A DNA stretch of 64,000 bases, taken from positions 62,001-126,000 of the forward strand of contig JAFGIP010000114.1 in NCBI GenBank assembly GCA_016929525.1, written 5' to 3'. The DNA is from Bacteroidales bacterium. Lineage in GTDB: Bacteria > Bacteroidota > Bacteroidia > Bacteroidales > UBA10428. The position numbers and the translations under genes were made by a program. Numbering within the stretch: the first letter of the stretch is position 1; the number at the start of each line of letters is the position of its first letter. The notes under the pieces are model-generated. The model had not been told where the DNA came from. It saw only the letters and a list, made by a program, of their open reading frames with translations, and did no database searches. Of the stretch, positions 8,275-15,992 are shown piece by piece.

Positions 8275-9876
8275 TCAGTTCTTTGGCTTGATCTTAAGTT
8301 TCTGACCGGGTTTTATCTTATCGGGATCCGAGATGTTGTTTAAACGCATTATATCTGTATTTGAAACACCGGGATATTTTTTGGCAATATCCCAGAGGTT
8401 ATCCCCTGATTTTACCGTATACATAACATATTCACCACTGTAATCTTCGCGGGTAATTGTTTTATTTTCTGTGTTTGTAACCGGCTTACCTATCATTGCC
8501 TGCTTTTCAGTAAATGTCATTGAGTTTATTTTCTCATATTTTGAAGCTTTGCTTTTATGTTTATAAATGGTGAGTTCCTGCCCTGCCCTGATAAGATTTT
8601 GCCTGATATTATTCCAGTATCTCAGGTCTGATATTCTTACATTGTACCACTCAGATATGTATCCCAGGTTATCACCCGATTTCACAGTATATTCTATTTT
8701 TACATAATCATTACCGGGGGGCAAAGGGGTAGTACTGGCATAATTTCTCGATGTAGGGCTGATTATTATTTTATTTGGATCGAAGAATACAGAATCCTTA
8801 TAAGCATAAATTGAATCTTCCATGTCGATGAAAGCCCCTGTATATTGCACCGGAAGACAAAGGGAATAGTGGTTTTTATCAGCTGGTATTATATCATGCA
8901 GGTATTGAGGGTTCAGATCTTGCAATTGTTTTATTGGAATACCCAATACTTCCTCAAGCTGTTTAAAATGTAGTTTCTTTTTAACCCAGACGGTATCTGT
9001 AAACAAAGAAAGATCTAACGCAGCTGGTTTAAGGTTATGCTGATCATAGTAATTCATTATATATATTGCTGCAATAAATGCAGGCACATGACCACGGGTT
9101 TCACGGGGCAGATAGTAATAAATGTCCCAGTAATTGGTTTTTCCTCCTGCCCGTCTGATAGCTTTGTTTACATTTCCGGGGCCACAGTTGTAAGCTGCAA
9201 TAACAAGTGTCCAGTCATTGTAAATACCATATAAATCGCTTACAAATTTTGCTGCTGCGTGGGTTGATTTTATTGGGTCGCGGCGCTCATCTATCAGGCT
9301 GTTAATTTCAAGTCCGTATACCCTTCCTGTTCCATACATAAACTGCCATAAGCCTACAGCCCGCGCACGTGAGTATGCTCTTGGATTTAATGCCGATTCA
9401 ATGATCGACATATATTTCATTTCATTGGGAATATTGTAGTAATCGAAGATATCGTCGAAAATCGGGAAATAATACTTTGACAGGCCAAGCATGACTTCTA
9501 CCGTATTTCTTCTTTTTTTGGCATATACATCGATATAATTCTTAACAATGCGATTATATGACAGGTCTACAATGGTTGGAATAGCAGCCAGTCTTTCAAT
9601 ATAAACCGAGTCGGGATAATCAGGTACCGTACTATCGGCATCTATTGTATCAATGTTTAAGTTGTCAGGTTGATTTTTTACATACCGTAAATTTACCAGG
9701 CTGTCAAGGTTCAGTTCCAGATTTGATTCAATACTTTCATTAAATTCAAGATCGATCTGAATTGAGTCAGCCAGATAAATAATGCTGGTATCATTATATG
9801 CACCGACAATAAATAATGCATTTGCTTTTATTGATATTAGAACAGAAATAAACGATATTAAAACTTCCCTTCTCAT
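8275..9876 (-). CDS. MltD-like lytic transglycosylase with two LysM domains
   Basis: This exported peptidoglycan-cleaving enzyme breaks the MurNAc-GlcNAc bond to give 1,6-anhydroMurNAc ends. The N-terminus is a signal peptide. Residues ~125-270 are the SLT domain, with the catalytic Glu near 160 in MSIIESALNPRAYSRARAVGLWQF and the family's AYNCGPGNV motif. Two LysM peptidoglycan-binding repeats follow, each starting YTVKSGDNL (about residues 398-443 and 485-531). Length and domain order match membrane-bound MltD-type enzymes of Bacteroidota. It lies between DUF5683 (12-bp gap) and the SGNH genes (18-bp gap) in the par-led operon. Confidence 0.93.
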   Translation of the reverse strand: MRREVLISFISVLISIKANALFIVGAYNDTSIIYLADSIQIDLEFNESIESNLELNLDSLVNLRYVKNQPDNLNIDTIDADSTVPDYPDSVYIERLAAIPTIVDLSYNRIVKNYIDVYAKKRRNTVEVMLGLSKYYFPIFDDIFDYYNIPNEMKYMSIIESALNPRAYSRARAVGLWQFMYGTGRVYGLEINSLIDERRDPIKSTHAAAKFVSDLYGIYNDWTLVIAAYNCGPGNVNKAIRRAGGKTNYWDIYYYLPRETRGHVPAFIAAIYIMNYYDQHNLKPAALDLSLFTDTVWVKKKLHFKQLEEVLGIPIKQLQDLNPQYLHDIIPADKNHYSLCLPVQYTGAFIDMEDSIYAYKDSVFFDPNKIIISPTSRNYASTTPLPPGNDYVKIEYTVKSGDNLGYISEWYNVRISDLRYWNNIRQNLIRAGQELTIYKHKSKASKYEKINSMTFTEKQAMIGKPVTNTENKTITREDYSGEYVMYTVKSGDNLWDIAKKYPGVSNTDIMRLNNISDPDKIKPGQKLKIKPKN

Positions 9877-9888
9877 ATTTGATATAAT

Positions 9889-10575
9889 TTAAAAAGAAAA
9901 ACTAAGTATAAAGCCGTAACTGAAATCGTTTATGGCAAACTGATTCACAGGCATCACTGTAGGTTCTACGTGCATTGATAAGTCATCACTAATATCGTAT
10001 GAGTAGAAGTGAGCATCGGCCATTGCATCAACAATATTCGCTATGTAAAGAATACCCATATATATTACGGCGTAATCACGTTTTTTTCTTGCACTGGAAT
10101 AGCGGTTATAATATTGGGTTTTTAGATTTTCGTCTGTTTCCTGATTCCACAGTCTCCAGTATTTATTAAACTCGATGTTTTGTTTGTCGTACTGCCAATA
10201 CAATATACCTCCAACTGCATATATAACTGGAATTTTCCAGTACCGGTTGTTATATGCCTGTCCTAAACCGGGAAGTACTGCTGACATAATTGTTGCCCGG
10301 TGTGGCGAATGGCGGGCCATTTTATCAGCAGTAAGTGAGTCAATCCCTTCCGTTTTATCAGTTATAGATTCTTCCGAAATAATAGTATCCTGTAGCTGAC
10401 TGTATATTTGCTTTTGCAGAAGTTGTTTTTTGACAGCCAGAGTATCCGGGTAATCATAAGAAGCAGAGTCAGATTTTATATAAAGCGAATCCTGTGCTGA
10501 AATAATAAAGGATAAAAAAAACAAAGCACCCGTCAGGATGCTTGCTGCTGATTTTTTTATAGTACAATTATTCAA
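9889..10575 (-). CDS. DUF5683-domain exported/membrane protein
   Basis: This 228-residue protein has an N-terminal signal (LSFIISAQDS, with Gln directly after the likely cleavage site). The DUF5683 core (~90-200) contains HSPHRATIMSAVLPGLGQAYN, a hydrophobic helix (IPVIYAVGGILYW), a charged helix, and a second hydrophobic stretch. The function is unknown. In Bacteroidota this domain is typically encoded just downstream of parB, as here (13-bp gap), followed by envelope genes. The name rests on the PGLGQAYN segment and this synteny. Confidence 0.8.
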   Translation of the reverse strand: MNNCTIKKSAASILTGALFFLSFIISAQDSLYIKSDSASYDYPDTLAVKKQLLQKQIYSQLQDTIISEESITDKTEGIDSLTADKMARHSPHRATIMSAVLPGLGQAYNNRYWKIPVIYAVGGILYWQYDKQNIEFNKYWRLWNQETDENLKTQYYNRYSSARKKRDYAVIYMGILYIANIVDAMADAHFYSYDISDDLSMHVEPTVMPVNQFAINDFSYGFILSFSF

Positions 10576-10588
10576 TGTTTAATAATTT

Positions 10589-11467
10589 TCAGGTATTCAG
10601 TTTATCAAAGATGGCAATAATTCTTTCCAGATCATCATCTGAATTAAATGGTATAACGATTTGTCCGCTGCCTTTATTGTTTCTTTTAAACTGGACATTT
10701 GCACTAAAGAACGACCGCAGGTGATCTTTCAGCTCTTCATAATCTTTAGGAGGATTAATACCGGTTAGGACTTTCTTTTCCTGTCCCAGTTTTCGAACAA
10801 GCTCTTCTACTTTCCTTACAGAAAGTTCCTGATCAATAATTTTATTGTAAACTTTGAGCTGGTCTTTCGGATCCTCAATATTAACCAGTGTGCGCGCATG
10901 TCCCATTGATACTTCACGATTTTTTATTCCCAACTGAATTTCAGCGGGTAGTTTAAGCAGACGCAGGTAGTTGGCAACGGTTGCCCTTTTCTTTCCAACT
11001 CTTTTACTAAGTACTTCCTGTGTAAGATTACATTCGTCAATTAGTCGCTGATAGCTAATGGCAATTTCAATTGCATCGAGATCTTCACGCTGGATATTTT
11101 CAACGAGTGCCATCTCTAGTAAATTCTGATCATTTGCTAACCTCAGGTATGCTGGTATTTTTTCAAGTCCGGCAATTTTTGAAGCGCGTAAACGTCTTTC
11201 ACCGGAAATAAGCTGATACCTGCCATTTTCAGATTTACGCAGCGTAATAGGTTGAATAATCCCGATTTCCTTTATTGAGGATGCTAACTCATCTAAAGTT
11301 TCTTCATCGAATATCGTTCGCGGCTGATATGGATTTGAATCGATACTGTCAATTGCGATTTCCGCAACACCAGCAGGTCTTTTCAAGTCGGGTTGTACTA
11401 CCTGACTATCCTGTTCACTATCTATAAGTGCTCCCAGTCCTCTTCCTAATGCGTTTTTCTTAGCCAT
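10589..11467 (-). CDS. parB: Chromosome-partitioning protein ParB/Spo0J
   Basis: ParB is a CTP-dependent DNA clamp that loads at parS sites and helps segregate replication origins with ParA. The protein has 292 residues. The N-terminal MAKKNALGRGLGALI is typical. The ParB/Srx domain follows, with the nucleotide-binding motif GERRLRASKIAGL, then the ALVENIQREDL segment, a helix-turn-helix (TQEVLSKRVGKKRATVANYLRLLKLP) and a C-terminal dimerisation region. It sits 29 bp after parA. I found no convincing parS site in the window. Confidence 0.96.
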   Translation of the reverse strand: MAKKNALGRGLGALIDSEQDSQVVQPDLKRPAGVAEIAIDSIDSNPYQPRTIFDEETLDELASSIKEIGIIQPITLRKSENGRYQLISGERRLRASKIAGLEKIPAYLRLANDQNLLEMALVENIQREDLDAIEIAISYQRLIDECNLTQEVLSKRVGKKRATVANYLRLLKLPAEIQLGIKNREVSMGHARTLVNIEDPKDQLKVYNKIIDQELSVRKVEELVRKLGQEKKVLTGINPPKDYEELKDHLRSFFSANVQFKRNNKGSGQIVIPFNSDDDLERIIAIFDKLNT

Positions 11468-11496
11468 TTTAAATTGTCTCCTTTTAACCTTCTTAA

Positions 11497-12276
11497 TTAA
11501 TCGGAATCTCGATCTTCGTTATTTGTAATAAGCTCACGGGCAAGATTTAAATAATTTACCGATCCTTTTGATTCAGCATCATATAACACTACCGGTTTGC
11601 CGAAGCTTGGTGCTTCACTGAGTTTAATATTACGCTGTATAATAGTATCAAATACCATTTGCTGGAAATGTTTTCTTACTTCGTCGACAACCTGGTTTGA
11701 AAGACGTAACCTTGCATCGTACATTGTAAGGACAAATCCTTCAATTTCCAGATCAGTGTTCAAACGTCCCTGAATGATCTTGATCGTATTTAAAAGCTTA
11801 CCCAGTCCTTCCAGAGCAAAATATTCACACTGTACCGGAATTATCACCGAATCGGCAGCTGTAAGTGCATTTACTGTTATCAGACCCAGTGATGGTGAGC
11901 AATCAATCAAAAGGTAGTTATACTGATCTTTTACAGGTTCAATTACTTTTTTTAACATATGCTCTCTTTGCTCCATATTAAGCATTTCGATTTCTGCACC
12001 AACCAAATCGATATGGGATGGTATTATATCAAGACCGTTAATTTCACTATTAATGATGACGTCACTTGCAGCCTGGCCGTCAATCAAACATTCATAAATA
12101 CTGTTCTCAACATTCTTTACATCTAATCCGATTCCGGAGGTTGCATTGGCCTGTGGATCGGCATCAATTATAAGCACTTTCTTTTCGAGAACAGCCAGGC
12201 TGGCGGCCAGATTTATTGCTGTTGTTGTTTTTCCTACGCCTCCTTTTTGGTTTGCAAGAGCTATGATTTTTCCCAT
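11497..12276 (-). CDS. parA: Chromosome-partitioning ATPase ParA/Soj
   Basis: This is a Walker-type ATPase that binds DNA nonspecifically as an ATP dimer and is displaced by ParB, driving chromosome segregation. The 259-residue protein has the deviant Walker A box KGGVGKTT near residue 11, the [13 protein letters not shown] switch region, and Walker [14 protein letters not shown]. There is no N-terminal DNA-binding extension, as expected for chromosomal Soj-type proteins. It is the first gene of the seven-gene minus-strand run, with a candidate promoter ~65 bp upstream. Confidence 0.96.
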   Translation of the reverse strand: MGKIIALANQKGGVGKTTTAINLAASLAVLEKKVLIIDADPQANATSGIGLDVKNVENSIYECLIDGQAASDVIINSEINGLDIIPSHIDLVGAEIEMLNMEQREHMLKKVIEPVKDQYNYLLIDCSPSLGLITVNALTAADSVIIPVQCEYFALEGLGKLLNTIKIIQGRLNTDLEIEGFVLTMYDARLRLSNQVVDEVRKHFQQMVFDTIIQRNIKLSEAPSFGKPVVLYDAESKGSVNYLNLARELITNNEDRDSD

Positions 12277-12342
12277 TCGTTGAAATTTGTTTCAGGTATT
12301 AAACAGGGTACAAGTATATAATATTTTTTTCGATTTAAGTTC

Positions 12343-12350
12343 CAAAAATA
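12343..12350 (-). promoter_or_regulatory. Candidate -7 element for the parA operon
   Basis: On the minus strand this reads TATTTTTG, an exact fit to the Bacteroidota primary-sigma -7 consensus TAnnTTTG, 66 bp upstream of the parA ATG. No clear TTG -33 element lies 19-21 bp further upstream. The rest of the 217-bp gap is AT-rich and shows nothing else I recognise. Confidence 0.4.
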
Positions 12351-12493
12351 GTACTTAATAAATCGATCAGATTTTCAGAGAAATCACTTTTGTAAACAAG
12401 TTATTTTCACGTTATGAACACGTTATTAACATTTATTTTAAATGTCCAGTTATCCAGCTTTTTACAGGAGTAATATTTTAAATAAACCGGAAT

Positions 12494-13606
12494 TTATTCT
12501 ATGATTTTTATTTCATAAATAACAGGCCAAAGTTTACCTGTAATAAAATAGGACTGTTTTTCATTATTATATGCAATTCCATTAAGGACATGATCAATAT
12601 CGGGAGGGATACTTTCCGGAAATATTTCTATAAGATCGAGTTTAGAGATTACTTTTCCAGTTTCAGCATCTATTTTTATTATATAAGTTTCGCCATAAAC
12701 ATTGGCCCATATGCATCCATTAACATATTCCAGCTCATTGAGGTTAGTTTGCGATGCTTTATTATCACAAACATCAAGTTGGCTCACCAAGGTAAAGTAG
12801 TCAGGATCGAAAAAATATAATAATGATGAACCATCACTCATAATTAAAGATTTGCCATCGGTAGTTAGTCCCCAACCCTGCGAAGTTTGTAAATCGAATT
12901 CTCTTATCAGCTCAAATGATTCTGCATTATAAACAAATCCAACCTGCGAACGATAGGTTATCTGATAGATATGATCATTATAATATGTTATTCCTTCACC
13001 AAAGTATTTCCTGTCCAGTTTTCTCTGCAGGATTGTTTTACCGGTAACAGGGTCAATTTTATTGAGAGCCGATTCATTATTTCTTCCCGTACCTTCATAA
13101 AGAAATCCATTATGGAACATCAACCCCTGGGTAAAAGATTTTTCGTTATGCGGAATCTTTTTTAGCACTCTGTAATCGAGCTTTTTTGGTATTATGTCCG
13201 AAAGTATGGTTATTCGGGAAGATATTGATTGTTCTAATGAATCGTTATAAAAAAGTTTAATTCTGATATTCTGCCTTCCAACTTTTTTTGAAACAGAACT
13301 TATCTTAAAATCAAGAGCATTATTATTTATGGATGATCTTTTTTCACCATTAATATATAATTGTGTCGAATCTGGTTTTAACAGGCTGTTTTCTTTGTTT
13401 AAAAGAAATTGTATGGTATCATTCTGAGTGAATACCTGATCGAGTACTGGAGATACAATCGTAAAATCTTTTTGAACTGAAGCAAATGAAGAATTCGATT
13501 TGGGCACTTTTTGTGGTACTGAATTACAGGTAGTTAAAATTACTGCTATTGCAATTAATGATGGTAAAATAATAAAGACATCACGTACCCTGGTGTAATT
13601 ATTCAT
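12494..13606 (-). CDS. Glutaminyl-peptide cyclotransferase (glutamine cyclotransferase family)
   Basis: The enzyme converts N-terminal Gln of exported proteins to pyroglutamate. Residues 1-30 form a hydrophobic signal, with Cys at ILTTCNS as a possible but non-canonical lipobox. An Ig-like segment spans ~45-135. The C-terminal ~230 residues are the five-bladed glutamine-cyclotransferase propeller, with FTQGLMFHNGFLYEGTGRNNES, a GWGLTTDGKSLIMSDGSS segment and LNELEYVNGCIWANVY. Many exported proteins in this window are predicted to be cleaved just before Gln, which would supply substrate in the periplasm. The ATG overlaps the stop of the HAD gene by one base (TAATG). Confidence 0.92.
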   Translation of the reverse strand: MNNYTRVRDVFIILPSLIAIAVILTTCNSVPQKVPKSNSSFASVQKDFTIVSPVLDQVFTQNDTIQFLLNKENSLLKPDSTQLYINGEKRSSINNNALDFKISSVSKKVGRQNIRIKLFYNDSLEQSISSRITILSDIIPKKLDYRVLKKIPHNEKSFTQGLMFHNGFLYEGTGRNNESALNKIDPVTGKTILQRKLDRKYFGEGITYYNDHIYQITYRSQVGFVYNAESFELIREFDLQTSQGWGLTTDGKSLIMSDGSSLLYFFDPDYFTLVSQLDVCDNKASQTNLNELEYVNGCIWANVYGETYIIKIDAETGKVISKLDLIEIFPESIPPDIDHVLNGIAYNNEKQSYFITGKLWPVIYEIKIIE

Positions 13607-14034
13607 TACCTGAAAAGCTTTTTGAGCCGGCTTCCCACTGAAAGATTATCCTTTGCAGAGATGCTGCTTAGTTCGTTATATTCTGAGTCAATTGAATCAG
13701 TATTTATTATTTGCCATATTTCGCTCCATCCGGGAAAGCCACCAACGTTCCTGTCGTCGATGAACATATCTACATCAATTTTTCTGCTTGATGTTTCCGG
13801 ATCGAATTCTTCTTCCGGGTAACTTTTATTAATTGCGTAAAACTCGATCCCTTTCTTTTTGCAGTATTCAATAGATTCATCCAGTTCTTTACCATGCCTG
13901 AATGTCCACAATATTAACTGATGCCCCAGTTTTTGCAATTGTTTCAGCGTTTCAAATGCAAAAAGTTTTTCCTCTCCTATTTGCGGATAGCGGTGTTCGA
14001 CGATGGTACCATCAAAATCAACAGCAATCTTCAT
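13606..14034 (-). CDS. Small HAD-superfamily hydrolase
   Basis: This cytoplasmic 142-residue protein has HAD motif I at the very start (AVDFDGTIV), motif II-like LILWTFR, and motif IV IDDRN. It has no sizeable cap domain, so it probably dephosphorylates a small or macromolecular substrate, but the substrate cannot be named. The Asp pair of motif I is intact (DFDGT). Translation of the downstream cyclotransferase gene is likely coupled through the TAATG overlap, though the functional link is unclear. Confidence 0.8.
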   Translation of the reverse strand: MKIAVDFDGTIVEHRYPQIGEEKLFAFETLKQLQKLGHQLILWTFRHGKELDESIEYCKKKGIEFYAINKSYPEEEFDPETSSRKIDVDMFIDDRNVGGFPGWSEIWQIINTDSIDSEYNELSSISAKDNLSVGSRLKKLFR

Positions 14035-14058
14035 ATATTATATACCTTAAAATAAATG

Positions 14059-14066
14059 CAAAAATA
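14059..14066 (-). promoter_or_regulatory. Candidate -7 element for the HAD/glutaminyl cyclase pair
   Basis: The minus-strand sequence TATTTTTG matches TAnnTTTG and lies about 25 bp upstream of the HAD-gene ATG. A -33 TTG at the expected distance is not evident. It sits in the 243-bp divergent gap shared with pssA. Confidence 0.4.
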
Positions 14067-14277
14067 ACAATTATTTATCAGTGAAGTTATGTTGTCGCAA
14101 GCTTTTTAAAGAATGCTGATTTAAACATGCAGATTAATGGAATTTAACTATTTTTTGTAACTTTAAATGGATTAATTTCACATCTAAAATTTCATATACA
14201 TGTAGGTTAAACTGAAATAAAAAGGCTATATTAAGGAATTACCCTAAGAATTATTATTAAACGAAAAAAAATATCAA

Positions 14278-15036
14278 GTGAAAAATATCAAATACATTTT
14301 TCCAAATGCTTTGACACTGATTAACCTTTTACTTGGATGTGTCGCCATTACTGTTGTTTTCAAAGCTCAGAATGAGTATAATGCTGCATGGCTTATAATT
14401 TTTGCCGCCATAGCTGATTTACTTGATGGTATGGTTGCAAGGTTATTAAATGCAAAATCCGCTTTTGGGGCCCAGCTGGATTCTTTGGCAGACATGGTTA
14501 GTTTTGGTGTTGCTCCTGCACTTATAATATTCAACTGGTTCAACCTGATATTGATTGAAATGTCGACAGGGAGTAATTTTGATTTGACCAGTGCAGGTTT
14601 TCCACAGAATATAGTATTGTTATGTTCTTTATTTTTTGCTGCAGCGGCAGGTTTACGTCTTGCCAAATTTAATACAACCCCACAGAGCGATCATACATTT
14701 AAAGGTTTAACTACTACTGCAGCAGGATTAATTATTGCATCATTATGGTTACTTATTAATACAGAGAATGAATTCGTGAGAAGTATTATATTAAATATTT
14801 ATTTTGCACTTTTCCTTTTAGCAGTTCTAATCATGCTGATGCTTTCGAATATTCCAATGCTGTCTTTAAAATTTCATGGGATATCACTTAAAAATAATTT
14901 CGACAGATATATTATTATTGTTATAAGTAGTTTATTGATACTGTTCTTCAGAGTGGAGGGTATTTTCTTTTCATTAGCATTTTATGTGCTATTTTCACTT
15001 TTAATAAACTTTCTCAGAAAGAGAGAAACAGCATAG
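14278..15036 (+). CDS. pssA: CDP-diacylglycerol-serine O-phosphatidyltransferase
   Basis: This integral membrane enzyme makes phosphatidylserine from CDP-diacylglycerol and L-serine, the first step to phosphatidylethanolamine. The start codon is GTG, since no in-frame ATG gives a complete N-terminus (KNIKYIFPNALTLINLLLG). The CDP-alcohol phosphotransferase signature is complete: DGMVAR, then eight residues, then GAQLDSLAD. The protein has 252 residues and about eight hydrophobic segments, normal for the family. It is monocistronic, with a terminator downstream. Confidence 0.93.
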   Translation: MKNIKYIFPNALTLINLLLGCVAITVVFKAQNEYNAAWLIIFAAIADLLDGMVARLLNAKSAFGAQLDSLADMVSFGVAPALIIFNWFNLILIEMSTGSNFDLTSAGFPQNIVLLCSLFFAAAAGLRLAKFNTTPQSDHTFKGLTTTAAGLIIASLWLLINTENEFVRSIILNIYFALFLLAVLIMLMLSNIPMLSLKFHGISLKNNFDRYIIIVISSLLILFFRVEGIFFSLAFYVLFSLLINFLRKRETA

Positions 15037-15062
15037 TTACCTGCTGATTAAAGACTAATTTG

Positions 15063-15104
15063 CCCGGCAGGAAAATTTATTATGAACAACTGGCGGGTTT
15101 TTTT
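15063..15104 (+). terminator. Rho-independent terminator after pssA
   Basis: CCCGGCAG pairs with CTGGCGGG (one mismatch) around a 19-nt loop and is followed by seven T residues. It separates pssA from the oxidase operon. Confidence 0.55.
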
Positions 15105-15150
15105 GTATTTAATAATTAATAATCATATAAAAACGGTTTGAGCAGTTTTT

Positions 15151-15158
15151 TAAATTTG
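15151..15158 (+). promoter_or_regulatory. Possible -7 element ahead of the oxidase operon
   Basis: TAAATTTG is an exact TAnnTTTG match, but it lies only 9 bp before the preferred ATG, so the transcript would be nearly leaderless, and no -33 TTG is visible. Confidence 0.25.
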
Positions 15159-15167
15159 AGAAACAAT

Positions 15168-15992
15168 ATGTTAGTTAATAATATACATATTTATAAAATA
15201 GTTATACTTGGTTTGTTAGTTCCATGGTATATCAACGCTCAGGTTACAAAAAATATAATTAATGCTGAACCTGAAATTGGAATTGTTGAGAAACCGGACA
15301 CCTACATTCCTGGTCGGATAAGTTTATTAACTGAGAATGGAGATACTGCATACTTTGAAAATTTGCTTGGAAAACCAACAGTATTATCACTGGTATATTA
15401 TCGTTGTCCGGGCATATGCACACCATTAATGGACGGACTTGCAGAAGTTGTAAAAAAATCGGATATGACAATTGGTGAAGACTACCAAATACTGACAGTA
15501 AGCTTTAATCCGAAAGAAGGAAGTGTCCTTGCTCAAAGGAAAAAACGTAATTACATTAATATTGTGGGGAAAGAGGAGACTAAAAACGGATGGTTTTTTT
15601 TTACTTCTGATAGCGCGAATATATCGAAACTAACAAAGAGTGTAGGATTTAAATATAAAAAAACCGGAAATGATTATTTACATACAGGAACATTAATATT
15701 TCTTGCTCCCGATGGTAAAATTACCCGTTATCTGAATGGTACAAGATTTCTGCCTTTCGAATTTAAAATGGCCGTTATTGAAGCTTCGAAAGGGACTTCA
15801 GGACCGACACTTAACAAAGTTTTGCAATATTGCTATGCATATGATCCCGAAGGACAGGGTTATGTTCTTAATATTACCAGGGTTGCAGGAGTAATTATTA
15901 CTTTTATACTTTTAAGCATATTTATCTCTCTGGTTATTCATTCTTTAATCAAGAAGATGAAGATTAATAAACTCGAACTGAAAAATGAGTAA
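15168..15992 (+). CDS. SCO1/SenC/PrrC-family copper chaperone for cytochrome oxidase
   Basis: This membrane-tethered thioredoxin-fold protein delivers copper to, or reduces, the CuA site of cytochrome c oxidase. The track ORF begins at a TTG ten codons earlier. The ATG at 15168 gives a clean signal sequence (IYKIVILGLLVPWYINAQ) and is preferred. The copper-binding CPGIC motif (CxxxC) follows YYR, and the distal histidine is in DYLHTGTLIFL. A second membrane segment lies at the C-terminus (VAGVIITFILLSIFISLVIHSL). The last eight bases overlap the subunit I gene, consistent with cotranslation and with a role in assembling that oxidase. Confidence 0.92.
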   Translation: MLVNNIHIYKIVILGLLVPWYINAQVTKNIINAEPEIGIVEKPDTYIPGRISLLTENGDTAYFENLLGKPTVLSLVYYRCPGICTPLMDGLAEVVKKSDMTIGEDYQILTVSFNPKEGSVLAQRKKRNYINIVGKEETKNGWFFFTSDSANISKLTKSVGFKYKKTGNDYLHTGTLIFLAPDGKITRYLNGTRFLPFEFKMAVIEASKGTSGPTLNKVLQYCYAYDPEGQGYVLNITRVAGVIITFILLSIFISLVIHSLIKKMKINKLELKNE

